From NCBI RefSeq assembly GCF_902806685.2, contig NC_048563.1, forward strand, positions 1,488,001 through 1,552,000: a DNA stretch of 64,000 nt, written 5' to 3'. The notes under the pieces were generated by a model. It ran no database searches and was not told the DNA's origin. It saw nothing but the letters and a program-made list of their open reading frames with translations. The stretch is from Maniola hyperantus (Eukaryota; Arthropoda; Insecta; Lepidoptera; Nymphalidae). The position numbers were made by a program, and so were the translations under genes. This document shows, one piece after another, positions 48,201-57,569 of this stretch; positions within the stretch are counted from its first letter, which is position 1, and every line of letters starts with the position of its first letter.

Positions 48201-50383
48201 GGATAAAGTGTCTTAACGATAAGATACTTGTAGTAGTATGGAAGATAAAGTCAGTTAACTACAAATAATACACTTTGCATGAGCTTGTCACATATGGTAC
48301 GTACGCGGCGGGAGCCTGTGTTTCGGTCGCTTGTTCGGCCGCGGCTGGCTCGTCTTCATCATCTTCACGGTCTTCAACTTCCCGTTTCACTGCAACAGCT
48401 TCATCAGTTGCGGCAGTCGCGTCTAGTTCTGCCCGTCCGTCCGCGTCGGAGTGTGCTATGTACACATCACAGTAGTCAGGCTCTGATACTGATGAGACAA
48501 TGTCGGACTGCAGTTGGTATTTCACACGGCTTATCAGTTTGACATGTCGTATTGTTATCTGAAACAAGTTCATGCCTTTAGACAAATTTAAGTAGTATAT
48601 AAGTAACATTCGCAACGAGCGTGTCCATTGCGGCGCCACTATAAGCATGTGACTGACTGACTAGAGCAATGCTCACATTGTAAGCTGTTACACTACACTC
48701 AAACGACACAGGTGGCACGCTTATGCCTGTCCCAGACGCTTGAGATAAACAGCAAACAGCAAGCGTGTGGACGGGTGTTTGTATATGCTTGCCAATGCTT
48801 TGGTTCTGATTGGCAGGCAAGCCATCTGTGGTGTTTGCCGATGCTTTACATTCTGTTACATATAACAACAAAGTGCATCAAACATTCCTCACCACTTCAT
48901 GTCTGTCAAGCAGCTCCATCATCAGGGAGCGCGCTCTCAAGCTCTTGTCTCTGAATGTGCTAAAGTTCACCAGTCTCTGGGCACATTGCACACAAAGCGT
49001 CGGTTTGAGCTTTCCTTGACCACACAACTGCAACAAACACAACTAATTCATATACAGTTCCACATAAGAGTGGCCGTGCACTGGTCTACTGCTCGAGCAG
49101 TTGACACCGCTCTTAGACTGCACACTGACTTAAGAATGATATACAACTTACAGAATGTCCCACTAAATGTTCATATGCTTCTTCCAACTTGTATTTACTC
49201 ATCAGAACCAGCTTGCTGCGAGTGTCCAGGCATATCATGCAGACCTGTGCAAAGTGTTATAAGTATAATCATTCCAACCTTCCATTGTGAACTTGAAGTG
49301 CGAACCGTATGTACTAAGGTTAGTTTTAATAGGTACCAATATCACTATGCCTTGAAGCTTGAAATGAAAGCTACGAGCATTTATGTAGGACTTACCAACA
49401 CTGGTGAGGGGACAGCACCAGTACGAATTCGCCTTGAGCCACTTTCTGTTTCATACATATCATCATTTAGAAAATGCTGCGAGCAGACCACAGCACGCTC
49501 AGGCAGGGGAGTGTGTTGTTTGCCGAGGGCTCTGAGCCAAGCAGCATGGAGATGCACTTCTCTGGGGAACCTGGAAATTACACCCTGGACTTTAGCATGG
49601 AGCAACCGTGACGCGTGACTCATAATAATTAAACAAAAGGTAAATAGCTCTGCCCGGAGTACAGCTCTAGAGTTGGATACAGACTCGCTCGGTTTGTGGA
49701 CGTGCAGTTGGGAGCTGTGCTCCGATCAGCCTGGGTTGGCGGGAGGCAGGGCAATAAGGTGGCTCGGGTCAGTGACCTCCCTACCGACAAAGCACGGCCG
49801 CAAGCGTCTAGGTTATAGTATCATTATCATCATCAACCGATAGCATATTTATCAACATATTTTTCAAGTATATTTTTCATAGTTAATTTTCTTGTATTTC
49901 TTTCTTCTGTGTTTTTATAAATTGTATCTTATCAGTTAGTTAGTGCATATATTTATTTAAGCATTATTGTATACACATATTAAGGGTTACCGTTTAGATC
50001 TTAATCTATTGTTTTTTATTTTTATTTGGTCCACTTATAGCTGAAACCTGTTTTGTGTGCCTTTATAATAAAATAAAAATAAAATAAAAGACGTCCACTG
50101 CTCGACATACTATAGGTCTCTTGTAGGGACTTCTACACGCCACGGTCTTGCGCCACCTGGATCCAGCGGCTCCCTGCGACTCGTCTGATGTCGTCCGTCC
50201 ACCTAGTGGGAGGTCTTCCAACGCTGCGCCTTCCAGCACCTAGGGACCACAACGTCTAGCGGTTTTCCGAACTATTATAGGTTAGTATACAAAGTTTAAA
50301 TGAAACACTCACTCGTGAAATGTAATCTCTGATTCGGAGACGACCTCCGCAGTCGTTTTGCAGAACGGCACACAGCACCGCAT
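45244..50383 (-). CDS. Gene H: THAP-ZAD-C2H2 zinc-finger protein, 875 aa
   Basis: Exons: 50383-50313, 49570-49396, 49244-49152, 49027-48893, 48558-48305, 47568-47519, 47093-45244 (876 codons with the stop). Seventeen fingers follow the degenerate one. A stretch with helices SESGSLVK, TVNSSLVK, SRSGSLVN and SESGSLVK, then a finger with Phe at the core position (YKFTVNSNLLT), is present twice, the two copies almost identical in DNA (about 45490-45720 and 46000-46200). It is the last unit of the array and lies head to head with NUDT21, with 725 bases between the two start codons. Intron 1 carries a retroposon (49844-50090) and a longer version of the dispersed repeat that is shortened in all other units. 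No break seen. Probable nuclear DNA-binding protein. Confidence 0.88.
49844..50090 (+). mobile_element. A-rich-tailed retroposon in intron 1 of gene H
   Basis: About 247 bp ending in GCCTTTATAATAAAATAAAA and further A-rich repeats interrupts the CCGATAGACGTCCACTGC sequence of the other units. A fuller copy in reverse orientation lies at 55500-55790. It is non-coding and looks like the 3' end of a LINE or a SINE. Confidence 0.75.
50091..50275 (+). repeat. Dispersed repeat relic in intron 1 of gene H
   Basis: This is the part beginning ACGTCCACTGCTCGACATAC and running through CCTAGTGGGAGGTCTTCCAA. The other units keep only shorter, internally deleted versions (for example 1157-1240, 14926-15010). 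The type is widespread in Lepidoptera as I recall it; the class is not certain. Confidence 0.55.
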
Positions 50384-51108
50384 TTCTAAGATTTATCAAA
50401 TTAAAATTTTCAAGCTTTTAATTTTATAGTAGGTACAACTTGGCTATCTCTATGAGATTGAGATTCACCGACCAGAAATAAAAGATGAGATTCATAGGGA
50501 TACTACATCACCGACCAGAAATAAACTACATGTACCTATCTCTATGAGGTACCAACAATTACAAAGTTTATTATTTTTTTATTTTAGCCAGTAGCACCAC
50601 ATAAAAGAGTTAGCAGAGTAGCACCACCCACAGAGTACATTAGTATATGCACTACCGAAGTAGCACCGGAAGAGTAGCACCACCGAGTAGCACAGTAGCC
50701 ACAGATCACTATATACCATAGACCAGTAATACACCAAAGAGAATATAATCACTACGTTAAAACACTATATACTAAAACGTAGTGATTATATACTTCTATA
50801 TACTATTTTAGGATTTATCATTCTGTGGTTGCTGGTATGTCCATATCAGGCATCCTTTTAACGAAGCTTCGCCTGCCTGTTCTGTTGTAGTCTTTGGTAT
50901 AACGTTGTGATTATATACTCTTTGGTCTTTGGTCGCGTCATATGTTATTGGTCTGTGGGTCGCGTCATTTTTGTTGCCGAGAAGATATACCTACAATTTT
51001 ACGATTTAGTAAAAGAAACGATATTTTATACGTGCCGCGCATGATACGTATAATACATCAATTGTATATTGTTTATTGTTAAGGATATAAGTGTTAAAAG
51101 TCGTTGAA
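50384..51108. promoter_or_regulatory. Shared upstream region of gene H (minus) and NUDT21 (plus)
   Basis: The two start codons face away from each other across 725 bases, so both promoters must lie here or share elements. The region holds degenerate AGTAGCACC repeats (50588-50700), a perfect 14-bp inverted repeat ATAATCACTACGTT / AACGTAGTGATTAT (50745-50789), a related ACGTTGTGATTATATAC piece (50901-50917) and a short duplicated CACCGACCAGAAATAAA motif (50466-50525). I see no clear TATA box. Promoter function is inferred from position. Confidence 0.5.
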
Positions 51109-54000
51109 ATGGCGACAGTCCCCGGCAACAAACCCCAATGGCCGACGCGGCCCGGCATGCAGCATCAAAACAGTCATACGCCGAATTTGACGCTCAACAG
51201 AACAATAAATCTGTACCCGTTAACAAATTACACGTTCGGGACGAAGGAACCTCTGTTTGAAAAGGATGCATCTGTGCCGGCTAGGTTTCAGAGAATGCGC
51301 GAGGAATTTGTTAAAATTGGCATGAGGAGGTTAGTTTTTGTTTACACTTACCCTGAGATCTAGAGCGCACTTTGACTTTGCTCAGAAGTCAGACTTAAGA
51401 TTGAGTTAAAACGAGACAGATTTATGTGAGAGATATAGCTCTGTTTCGTCTTAGTCTAAGCAAAGTCAGTACGCTCTATATATTTAACTTTTATAGTCTG
51501 CGACAGATTTAGATGGCAATCGGGGTACGAGGCAGAGGGACGTCGCGCACACAAGCACGTCGCCCACGTTCGCCCGCACTGGGTTAGCGCGCGGGCTGTG
51601 CGGGGCGTTACCTCCCAGATTGCCATCTCGACCTGTCGTGCACTTGGCGAAATTCCATTGCTCCTGCAGGCATCAATTCGAACCGCTGGCTTATGGAATA
51701 CCCTACTAGCATCAATTTTTCCCACCAATTTTAATATGATTATCCACCCATCGCCGGCTCACTACAGTGCACAGGTCTCCTCTCAGAGTGAGAAGGGTTT
51801 TGACCATAGTCTACCACGCTGGCCGACTTCACACACCTTTAAGAACATTATGGAGAACTCTCAGGCAGGTTTCCTCACGATGTTTTCCTTCACCGTTGAA
51901 GCAAGTGATATTTAATTACTTAAAACGCACATAACTCCGAAAAGTTAGAGTAGCCACTAGGCTATAAATTGGGTCAGAAGGACATTATTTGTATTTCAGG
52001 TCAGTGGAAGGTGTTCTGTTGGTGCACGAGCATGGATTACCACACGTGTTGCTGCTGCAGCTTGGTACAGCATTCTTCAAGCTGCCCGGCGGAGAACTCA
52101 ACCCTGGAGAGGTGAGAACTTGTTGCCCTCTTCATTTTTAGGGTTCTGTACTTCAAAAGGAAAGAAGGAACCCTTATAGTATCACTTCGCTGTCAGTCGT
52201 GTCTGTAAAGAAACCTATAGGGTACTTCCCGTTGACCTAGAATCATGCAATTTGGCAGGTAGGTAAGTCTTATAGCTGGTATTAGGGGAAAAATCTGAAA
52301 TCTGAATATTTGTGGTTACATTACACAAAAAATAAAAAAATTGTGGTCATAAACTGATAATTACGATTTTAAATTTTCGAAGTAAGGTAACTATATCAAG
52401 TGGGGTATCATATAAAAGATCTTCACCTGTGCATTCTAAACCTGATTTTTATGCATCATAGTTTTTGAATTATCCTGCAAAATGTCGAAAAAATATGACT
52501 GTATGTACGTATGGAACCCTCATTGCACGAGCCTGACTTGCACTTGTTTTTTTTTTTTTATTATTCTCTTTAACTATGAATTCTAGCCCCATTAACTACC
52601 GCTACACAAAAAATCACATCATTTTATTTCTACAGTCCCTATTAAGATATTAGTAAAATAACACATTATATCTTTGCAGGTTTCCTCACGATGTTTTCCG
52701 TGATGTATTAAAAGGCACATAACTCCGAAAAGTTAGAGGTGCGTACCCGGGATCGAACCGCCGACCTGCGATTAGGAGGCCTAACCACTAGGCTATCACA
52801 ACTATTTTTTGTGAAGGAAAACATCGTGAGGAAACCTGCATGCCTGAGAGTTCTTCATAATGTATAATGTTCTCAGAGGTGTGTGAAGTCTACCAATCCG
52901 CACTTGGCCTTCTCACTCTGAGAAGGGACCCATGCTCTGTAGTGAGCTGGTGATGGGTTGATGATGATGATGATTATATCTTTGTAATTACAGGATGAAA
53001 TAGAAGGTCTTAAACGGCTGTTGACAGAGACCCTGGGTAGACAAGATGGCGTCAAGCAGGAGTGGCTCATTGAAGATACTATAGGTTAGTACAACCTATG
53101 GCATACTCATTATTATTATCATATTCATTTATTTATATTGTTTCACTCGAGCGAGCGTATCGTTTAAATTTGTAGCGTGCACTAAAATTTTGAGTTTTTA
53201 TATGTAAACATCATGTTCCGTCCTTTTTTAGCAATATTAAGAAGAAGAGGATGCAGATACTCTAACTGCCGTACTTAGAGTCGTTTATCGTTACTTAAGA
53301 TTGAGTTAAAACAAGATAGATTTATGTGAGAGATATAGCTGTCTTGTTTAACTCAATGTTAAGTAAAGATCAAGCGACTCTGAGTAGGGCGTTAAATTTA
53401 GTTTAGCGAAAAACAACAGAATCAGCACCATTTTTTTTTTCTGTGTTATTATATTATTCTTAATAGACTAAGCAGCTTTCGCTGATGCGTCTATATCAGA
53501 AGTGCTTCGAGTTTTCCAAATGTTTGTCCAATCTATTCTTGAACTGGTTAACAGAACTTGACATAACCACAATCTTAGGCAATTTATTCCATATGTGAAC
53601 AACTCTGTTGGTCAGAAAGTGTTTTAATGGATTTGACGATGGCAATTGACATTGTAGCTTCATACCATGTCACCTGAATCTAGGATTGCTCCTTCTCGGA
53701 AACATGCTCTCAAAATTTGGGACATGTTCAAATTATTTTATTTCCTTTCCAGGTAACTGGTGGCGTCCCAACTTCGAGCCACCCCAATACCCATACATAC
53801 CACCCCATATAACCAAACCGAAGGAGCACAAGCGTCTGTTCCTGGTGCAGCTCCAGGACAGAGCCCTATTCGCAGTCCCCAAGAACTATAAACTGGTAGC
53901 GGCCCCGCTGTTTGAGTTGTACGACAACGCTCAGGGCTACGGACCCATCATATCCTCTCTGTCACAGAGTCTATGTCGGTTCAACTTTGTGTACATGTAG
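51109..54000 (+). CDS. NUDT21: Cleavage factor Im 25-kDa subunit (CPSF5), 223 aa
   Basis: Four exons: 51109-51329, 52000-52111, 52994-53084, 53753-54000 (221, 112, 91 and 248 bases; 224 codons with the stop). Phases fit, with GT-AG at each intron. The protein has the family hallmarks: TINLYPLTNYTFGTKEP, the Nudix-fold stretch FFKLPGGELNPGEDE, GNWWRPNFEPPQYPYIP and the tail GYGPIISSL, with length close to the human 227 aa. In the family it binds UGUA in pre-mRNA as a dimer with CFIm68/59, guides poly(A) site choice in the nucleus, and does not hydrolyse nucleotides. The ATG at 51109 is chosen because the upstream extension has only a GTG. The N-terminal 30 residues are the least conserved, as is usual. 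A poly(A) signal AATAAA lies at 54186-54191. Confidence 0.97.
51362..51478. mobile_element. Foldback MITE, family 2 (intron 1 of NUDT21)
   Basis: Inverted ends AGAGCGCACTTTGACTTTGC and GCAAAGTCAGTACGCTCT enclose CTTAAGATTGAGTTAAAACG and its partial complement. Further copies at 53264-53394, 54022-54150 and 54708-54838 surround or lie within this gene. Confidence 0.75.
51495..51715. repeat. GC-rich inverted-repeat stretch in intron 1 of NUDT21
   Basis: CGACAGATTTAGATGGCAATC near 51502 and GATTGCCATCTCGACCTGTCG near 51617 form imperfect inverted arms around a GC-rich core, as in a MITE. No coding region is supported. Confidence 0.45.
51735..51965 (-). mobile_element. tRNA-derived SINE, reverse orientation (intron 1 of NUDT21)
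   Basis: The plus strand shows the complement of the SINE body: CATCGCCGGCTCACTACAGT at the tail side, CAGGTTTCCTCACGATGTTT in the middle and CCACTAGGCTAT at the tRNA-like head. The head is truncated before the B box. Same family as 61347-61600. Confidence 0.75.
52139..52545 (+). repeat. Dispersed repeat in intron 2 of NUDT21, copy 1
   Basis: It begins TTCTGTACTTCAAAAGGAAA, contains GTACTTCCCGTTGACCTAGA and TCATGCAATTTGGCAGGTAG, and shares this order with 63687-63940. No coding frame. It is a type of repeat frequent in Lepidoptera; the class is not known to me. Confidence 0.6.
52679..52975. mobile_element. Two SINE pieces in inverted order (intron 2 of NUDT21)
   Basis: From 52679 to about 52800 the SINE head is in reverse orientation, with the complement of the tRNA B box (GGGATCGAACC) and GCCTAACCACTAGGCTATCA. 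From 52812 to 52975 the SINE body is in forward orientation (GAAGGAAAACATCGTGAGGA ... GATGATGATGATTAT). The result is one element with its first part flipped, or two truncated copies back to back. It ends only about 20 bp before exon 3. Confidence 0.7.
53264..53394. mobile_element. Foldback MITE, family 2, nested in another element (intron 3)
   Basis: ACTGCCGTACTTAGAGTCG and CGACTCTGAGTAGGGCGTT form the ends. It lies inside a longer degenerate element (about 53165-53430) with GCAATATTAAGAAGAAGAGG and GTGCACTAAAATTTTGAG, related to 25934-26222 and 57410-57535. Confidence 0.65.
53455..53745 (-). mobile_element. LINE reverse transcriptase C-terminal fragment (intron 3)
   Basis: Read on the minus strand, the segment translates to a degenerate SNPRFR ... 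NRVVHIWNKLPKIVV ... SVNQFKNRLDKH pattern with an in-frame stop. That is the C-terminal signature of non-LTR retrotransposon polyproteins, probably CR1-like. It is a dead fragment in opposite orientation to NUDT21, and it ends just before exon 4. Confidence 0.7.
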
Positions 54001-54021
54001 ACCTTACCCTAAGGTCATCTT

Positions 54022-54150
54022 AACGCCGCACTCAGAGTCGCTAATCGTTACTTAAGATTGAGTTAAAACGAGACAGTATGTGAGAGATATAGCTCTGCCT
54101 CTTTTTAACTAAACTTAAGTAACGATTAAGCGGCTCTGAGTGCGGCTGTA
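54022..54150. mobile_element. Foldback MITE, family 2 (3' of NUDT21)
   Basis: Ends CCGCACTCAGAGTCGCTAAT and GCGGCTCTGAGTGCGG flank CTTAAGATTGAGTTAAAACG and its near-complement. It starts about 22 bases after the NUDT21 stop codon and so would be part of the 3' UTR if the signal at 54186 is used. Confidence 0.75.
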
Positions 54151-54257
54151 TGAGACTTAAAAGTTAAGGACACTTTAAATATCTAAATAAATATTAAAAT
54201 CTATTTTTTTTGCATTTAATGCATAGGATTACCATCAAAATCTGTCACTCTACAATA

Positions 54258-54520
54258 ATTAAGGGCTTCGTGAAATTTAAGGGTACCTTAAACATAAACT
54301 TTGAAATCTCATTTGTGGCAGTCTGTGCAAATAACTAACATCTAACTCCGGCGCCCAACAGTGATTAAGGGCTCCATAAAATTTAAGGGCACCTGAAACG
54401 CAAACTTTGAAATCACATTTGTGGCATTCTGTGCAAATATCTAACATCTAAATCAAGCGCCCAACAGTAATTAAGGGCTCATTAAAATTTAAGGGCACCT
54501 TAAAATCAAACTTACTTTTG
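54258..54520 (+). repeat. 106-bp direct tandem duplication plus partial third copy
   Basis: Units start with ATTAAGGGCT at 54258, 54364 and about 54470 and share AAATTTAAGGG, CAAACTTTGAAATC and GCGCCCAACAGT. The third copy is partial. Further AATTTAAGG motifs continue to about 54703. Non-coding. Confidence 0.7.
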
Positions 54521-54707
54521 CAGCAAGCGTAAAAAAGCATATAAATATTGAAGTTTCCGTGTTTTTGTCATTGTGTCCTTAAAATTAACGTGTTTTGATA
54601 TTTTTAAGGGCGCCTTAATATTTAAAGATTCGATATAAGAAGCTTTTTCCATGTCATCCATACAGCAAGCGTAAAAAATTAAGGCTCCTTAAAATTTAAG
54701 GACACTA

Positions 54708-54838
54708 ACAGCCGTACTCAGAGTCGCTTAATCGTTACTTAAGTTTAGTTAAAACGAGACAGCTATATCTCTCACATAAGTCTGTCTCGTTTTAACTCAA
54801 TCTTAAGTAACGATTAGCGACTCTGAGTACGGCTGTTA
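54708..54838. mobile_element. Foldback MITE, family 2 (best-preserved copy)
   Basis: Almost perfect inverted arms: ACAGCCGTACTCAGAGTCGC on the left and GCGACTCTGAGTACGGCTGT on the right, continuing inward through CGTTACTTAAGTTTAGTTAA and its complement. The transcript of either strand would fold into a long hairpin. Confidence 0.8.
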
Positions 54839-55066
54839 AAACTCAAGATGAGTTCATAGGTAATCAAGAGAGAACTCCTTTGCATTTTGAGAGCATCTCA
54901 AATTAAAAAAAACTATTGTACACAATCTCTAAACTAAATTGACAGGTATAAATGTAATACTGTCCTTTTCCGTGTGGAGCGTTATGAAAAGGATAGCAAT
55001 AGATATTATGTCACTTTAGTTCAGTTTAGAGAGCCACAATAATTATGAATTTAAATCCATACTATC

Positions 55067-55292
55067 CATACTAATATTATAAATGCGAAAGTGTGTCTGT
55101 CTGTCTGTCCGTCTGTCAGTCTGCTAGCTTTTCACGGCCCGTCAGTTTAACCGATTTTGATGAAAGGTATAGAGATAGCTTGCATCCCGGGGAAGGACAT
55201 AGGCTACTTTTGATCCCGGAAAATTAAAGAGTTCCCAAGGGATTTTATAAAACCTAAATCCACGCGGACGAAGTCGCGGGCATCAGCTAGTA
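55067..55292 (+). mobile_element. CTAGT-ended Helitron-like element, full copy
   Basis: It begins ACTAATATTATAAATGCGAA, includes a GTCTGTCTGTC run, TTTTCACGGCCCGTC, and ends CACGCGGACGAAGTCGCGGG CATCAGCTAGTA. The GC-rich near-palindrome shortly before CTAGT is typical of lepidopteran Helitron-like ends; no transposase is present. Related truncated ends lie at 62042-62220 and 63040-63118. Confidence 0.55.
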
Positions 55293-55499
55293 ATTAATTA
55301 TCTAGTTGTCTGGTTATGTATATGTAATTTTCTTTTTAAGTAATTTTCTTCGTTTAGTTATAAAAACTTCGGACCACAATATTTTGTCATTAGATATAAG
55401 TAATGTTTGACTAAAGAAACATTGAAGATTTGGAAAAATGTGGTTTTATTTTGTGTACCTGAAGAAAGAAGACTGTTTTACTAGATTTAAGTGTTAATT

Positions 55500-55790
55500 A
55501 ATTTTATTTATTTATTTTTATTTTATTTTATTTTATTTTATTATAAAGGCACACAAAACAGGTTTCAGCTATAAATGGTCCAAATAAAAATAAAAAACAA
55601 TAGATTAAGATCTAAGCGGTAACCCTTAATATGTGTACACAACAATTCTTAAATAAATAAATGCACTAACTAACTGATAAGATACAATTTATAAAAACAC
55701 AGAAAAAAGAAATACAAGAAAATTAACTATGAAAAATATACTTAAAGTGGAGAAGATGCAAAATGTTGATAAATATGTTTTTTAAATATG
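55500..55790 (-). mobile_element. A-rich-tailed retroposon, reverse orientation
   Basis: The complement of 49844-50090 with a longer 5' part. The A-rich tail appears as TTTTATTTTATTTTATTTTA at the left end. It contains GTGTGCCTTTATAATAAAAT on the minus strand. No coding frame. Confidence 0.75.
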
Positions 55791-55807
55791 TTCAAATTAT
55801 TATTATT

Positions 55808-56545
55808 TACTAGCGACCCGCCCCAGCTTCGCATGGGTATTGTAGATATTAATGTGGTGTCGGTGAGGAGATTGTAGGCGCCGCTGAACAGCCGCCTACG
55901 TCTCGGTTTGTTGCGCGTTAGTTTTAATTTTACGATATTTCATATTATTTTAATTTTGTGATATCTCGTAAGATATTATTCTAAACTAGCTTCTGCCCGC
56001 GGCTTCGCCCGCGTGGCCTACAGGAAACAAATGGCATTTTTTTCAAAAACAAACATTATAACATCAGGACGCGCACTCTGAACAGCACCGAATAACACAT
56101 ATGACCTTCCAACCCCCATTTCACTCCTTTTCTCATAGTCGTTTCTTAGCTGACACCTAACCTCAAGAAAAAACCTACTTTCCAAATTTCAAGTCAATTA
56201 TAATATCAACAATAATTAAAACTTTCCCATACAAACTTACATCCCCTATTTTACCACCCTTATGGGCAAAATTTCCAAAAATTCTGAAACACGTATTTCT
56301 TCATTTGTGACCGAAAACCCAAGTACCAATTTTCATGCAAAAAACTTGAAAAATGACGGACTTTCATACAAACTTACATCCCCCATTTAACCCACTTAGG
56401 GGTGGAATTTCGAAAAATCCTTTCTTAGTGGATACCTACTCTCCAAATTTCATGTCTTTAGGACCAGGGGTTTAGGCTGTGCGTTGATATCTATGTCAGT
56501 CAGTCAGTCAGGACTTTGAATTTTATATAATATATAGATTAAATA
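55808..56545. repeat. Dispersed element(s) with GCCCGCGGCTTCGCCCGCGT motif
   Basis: Two related starts are visible: TAGCGACCCGCCCCAGCTTC (55812) and CTAGCTTCTGCCCGCGGCTT (55987). The second runs to a GTCAGTCAGTCAG repeat and TTTTATATAATATATAGATT near 56540. This type of element is abundant in moth and butterfly genomes; no protein coding capacity seen. Confidence 0.55.
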
Positions 56546-56660
56546 AAATTATGTAAAGGGCAATTTTGGTCTAAATAGAATATTACATATGATCAACTAT
56601 GTTATTTTGATAAGAATCAATAGTATGTCAGTAAATACAAAATATGTGTAAACTGTACAA

Positions 56661-56839
56661 TAAGGCGATTGCGGTAGAATGACAGCTACAATGTTACGAT
56701 CGCAATCACCTCTGATTGGTTGAAGCTCGCTTACTATTGGTTACAATGCATTGTTGCAACAAGAATCGCACAAATTCAGCCAATCAGAACAATTGAGATT
56801 GTTATAATGATTGATGCAGGTTTTAGACAATCGCCCTAC
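56661..56839. mobile_element. MITE (GGGCGATTG type), copy 2, reverse
   Basis: The reverse complement of 22814-22993, ending TTTTAGACAATCGCCC. The left end is more diverged (AAGGCGATTGCGGTAGAATG). Confidence 0.7.
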
Positions 56840-57007
56840 AGATTTCTGTGGTCAGTTAACAGTTTATAATGTATTTTATTCAAGTTTTCTTCAATACAAT
56901 ATTATAGTCTATCGATAAAATTAACTATATGTAAGCTATAATATTATTTACATAATTATTATAAAGTTAAACTATAAAGAATCCGGTCGAAGACGAATAT
57001 TAAGTAT

Positions 57008-57172
57008 GAGTCCCGCAAATTGCTAATGCGCGTGGCCGCCATTTTAGTGACGTCAGCACTAGACTGAAGTTTCAAGCTGATGGTATATTTTTATTTCGGC
57101 TGACGTTAACATGACGTCATTTCGATGTTAATGAGACATGGTTCCAGCGCAATAGCAATTTGTGGGACTTAT
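57008..57172. mobile_element. TIR element with AGTCCCGCAAATTGCT ends
   Basis: Left end AGTCCCGCAAATTGCTAATG and right end CAATAGCAATTTGTGGGACT are inverted repeats about 165 bp apart. Its right half alone recurs at 61845-61922. Both contain ATGACGTCATTTCGA, a CRE-like palindrome, which is probably just part of the element. Confidence 0.65.
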
Positions 57173-57569
57173 ACAAAGTAACTATAATAATAATTATAAT
57201 ACTATTAATTTAGTACATGTTTTTTTATTGCTAGCAAGATATACAGAAATTTTTTATAGTTCGTTTAAGAGATCATTGAATCTTTATTATAGTAAATTAT
57301 CATTTTAATTTACCTGCACCATTAATAACTTTTACAATAACGTCTTTTAGATTAACATAATAATATTATTAACTTCGAATTTATGTGCAGTAGCCATCGA
57401 TATAAATGACAATATTTTTTTATGCGCACTAAACTTTCAAGTTGTTTATGTTAAGTTCATGTGCTGCCCTTTTAAGGAATATTAAAAAAGATGCAGATAG
57501 TCTAAACTTAGTTTAGAGAGAGACAGAATCGAGCTAAATATGTCGTTAAATCACGAAACAAGCCCAAAA

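Larger units (their letters stand above)
1..50830 (-). repeat. Tandem array of eight THAP-ZAD-zinc-finger gene units
   Basis: The same block of about 7 kb recurs head to tail. Exon 4 ends at 242, 6896, 13958, 20691, 28038, 34952, 41656 and 48893, so the spacings are 6654, 7062, 6733, 7347, 6914, 6704 and 7237 bases. Introns and intergenic DNA are copied along with the exons, including old transposon relics, so the whole locus was duplicated and not just a cDNA. Length differences come from finger number and from copy-specific insertions. Homology to the other units fades soon after exon 1 of the last unit (about 50,420), with a few shared blocks up to about 50,800. The left end lies outside the window. 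Confidence 0.95.
54001..57569. other. Repeat-rich intergenic region between NUDT21 and the next gene
   Basis: No gene is supported in 3.5 kb. It holds the NUDT21 poly(A) signal (54186-54191), two family-2 MITEs, a 106-bp tandem duplication (54258-54520), a MITE-like piece with CTCTAAACTAAATTGACAGG (54905-55040), a Helitron-like element (55067-55292), a reversed retroposon (55500-55790), a dispersed element (55808-56545), a GGGCGATTG MITE (56661-56839), a TIR element (57008-57172) and a degenerate element (57410-57535). Confidence 0.75.

Noticed and set aside
1..50830. Idea that the array is an assembly artefact
   Set aside because: Units differ by distinct insertions, finger numbers, indels and substitutions, so they cannot all be copies of one locus made by the assembler. 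Only the near-identical A-B and F-G segments still need a read-depth test.
57050..57130. CRE-like TGACGTCA site as a promoter element of a nearby gene
   Set aside because: The motif is part of a transposable element that occurs again at 61845-61922, and no start of transcription can be placed nearby.
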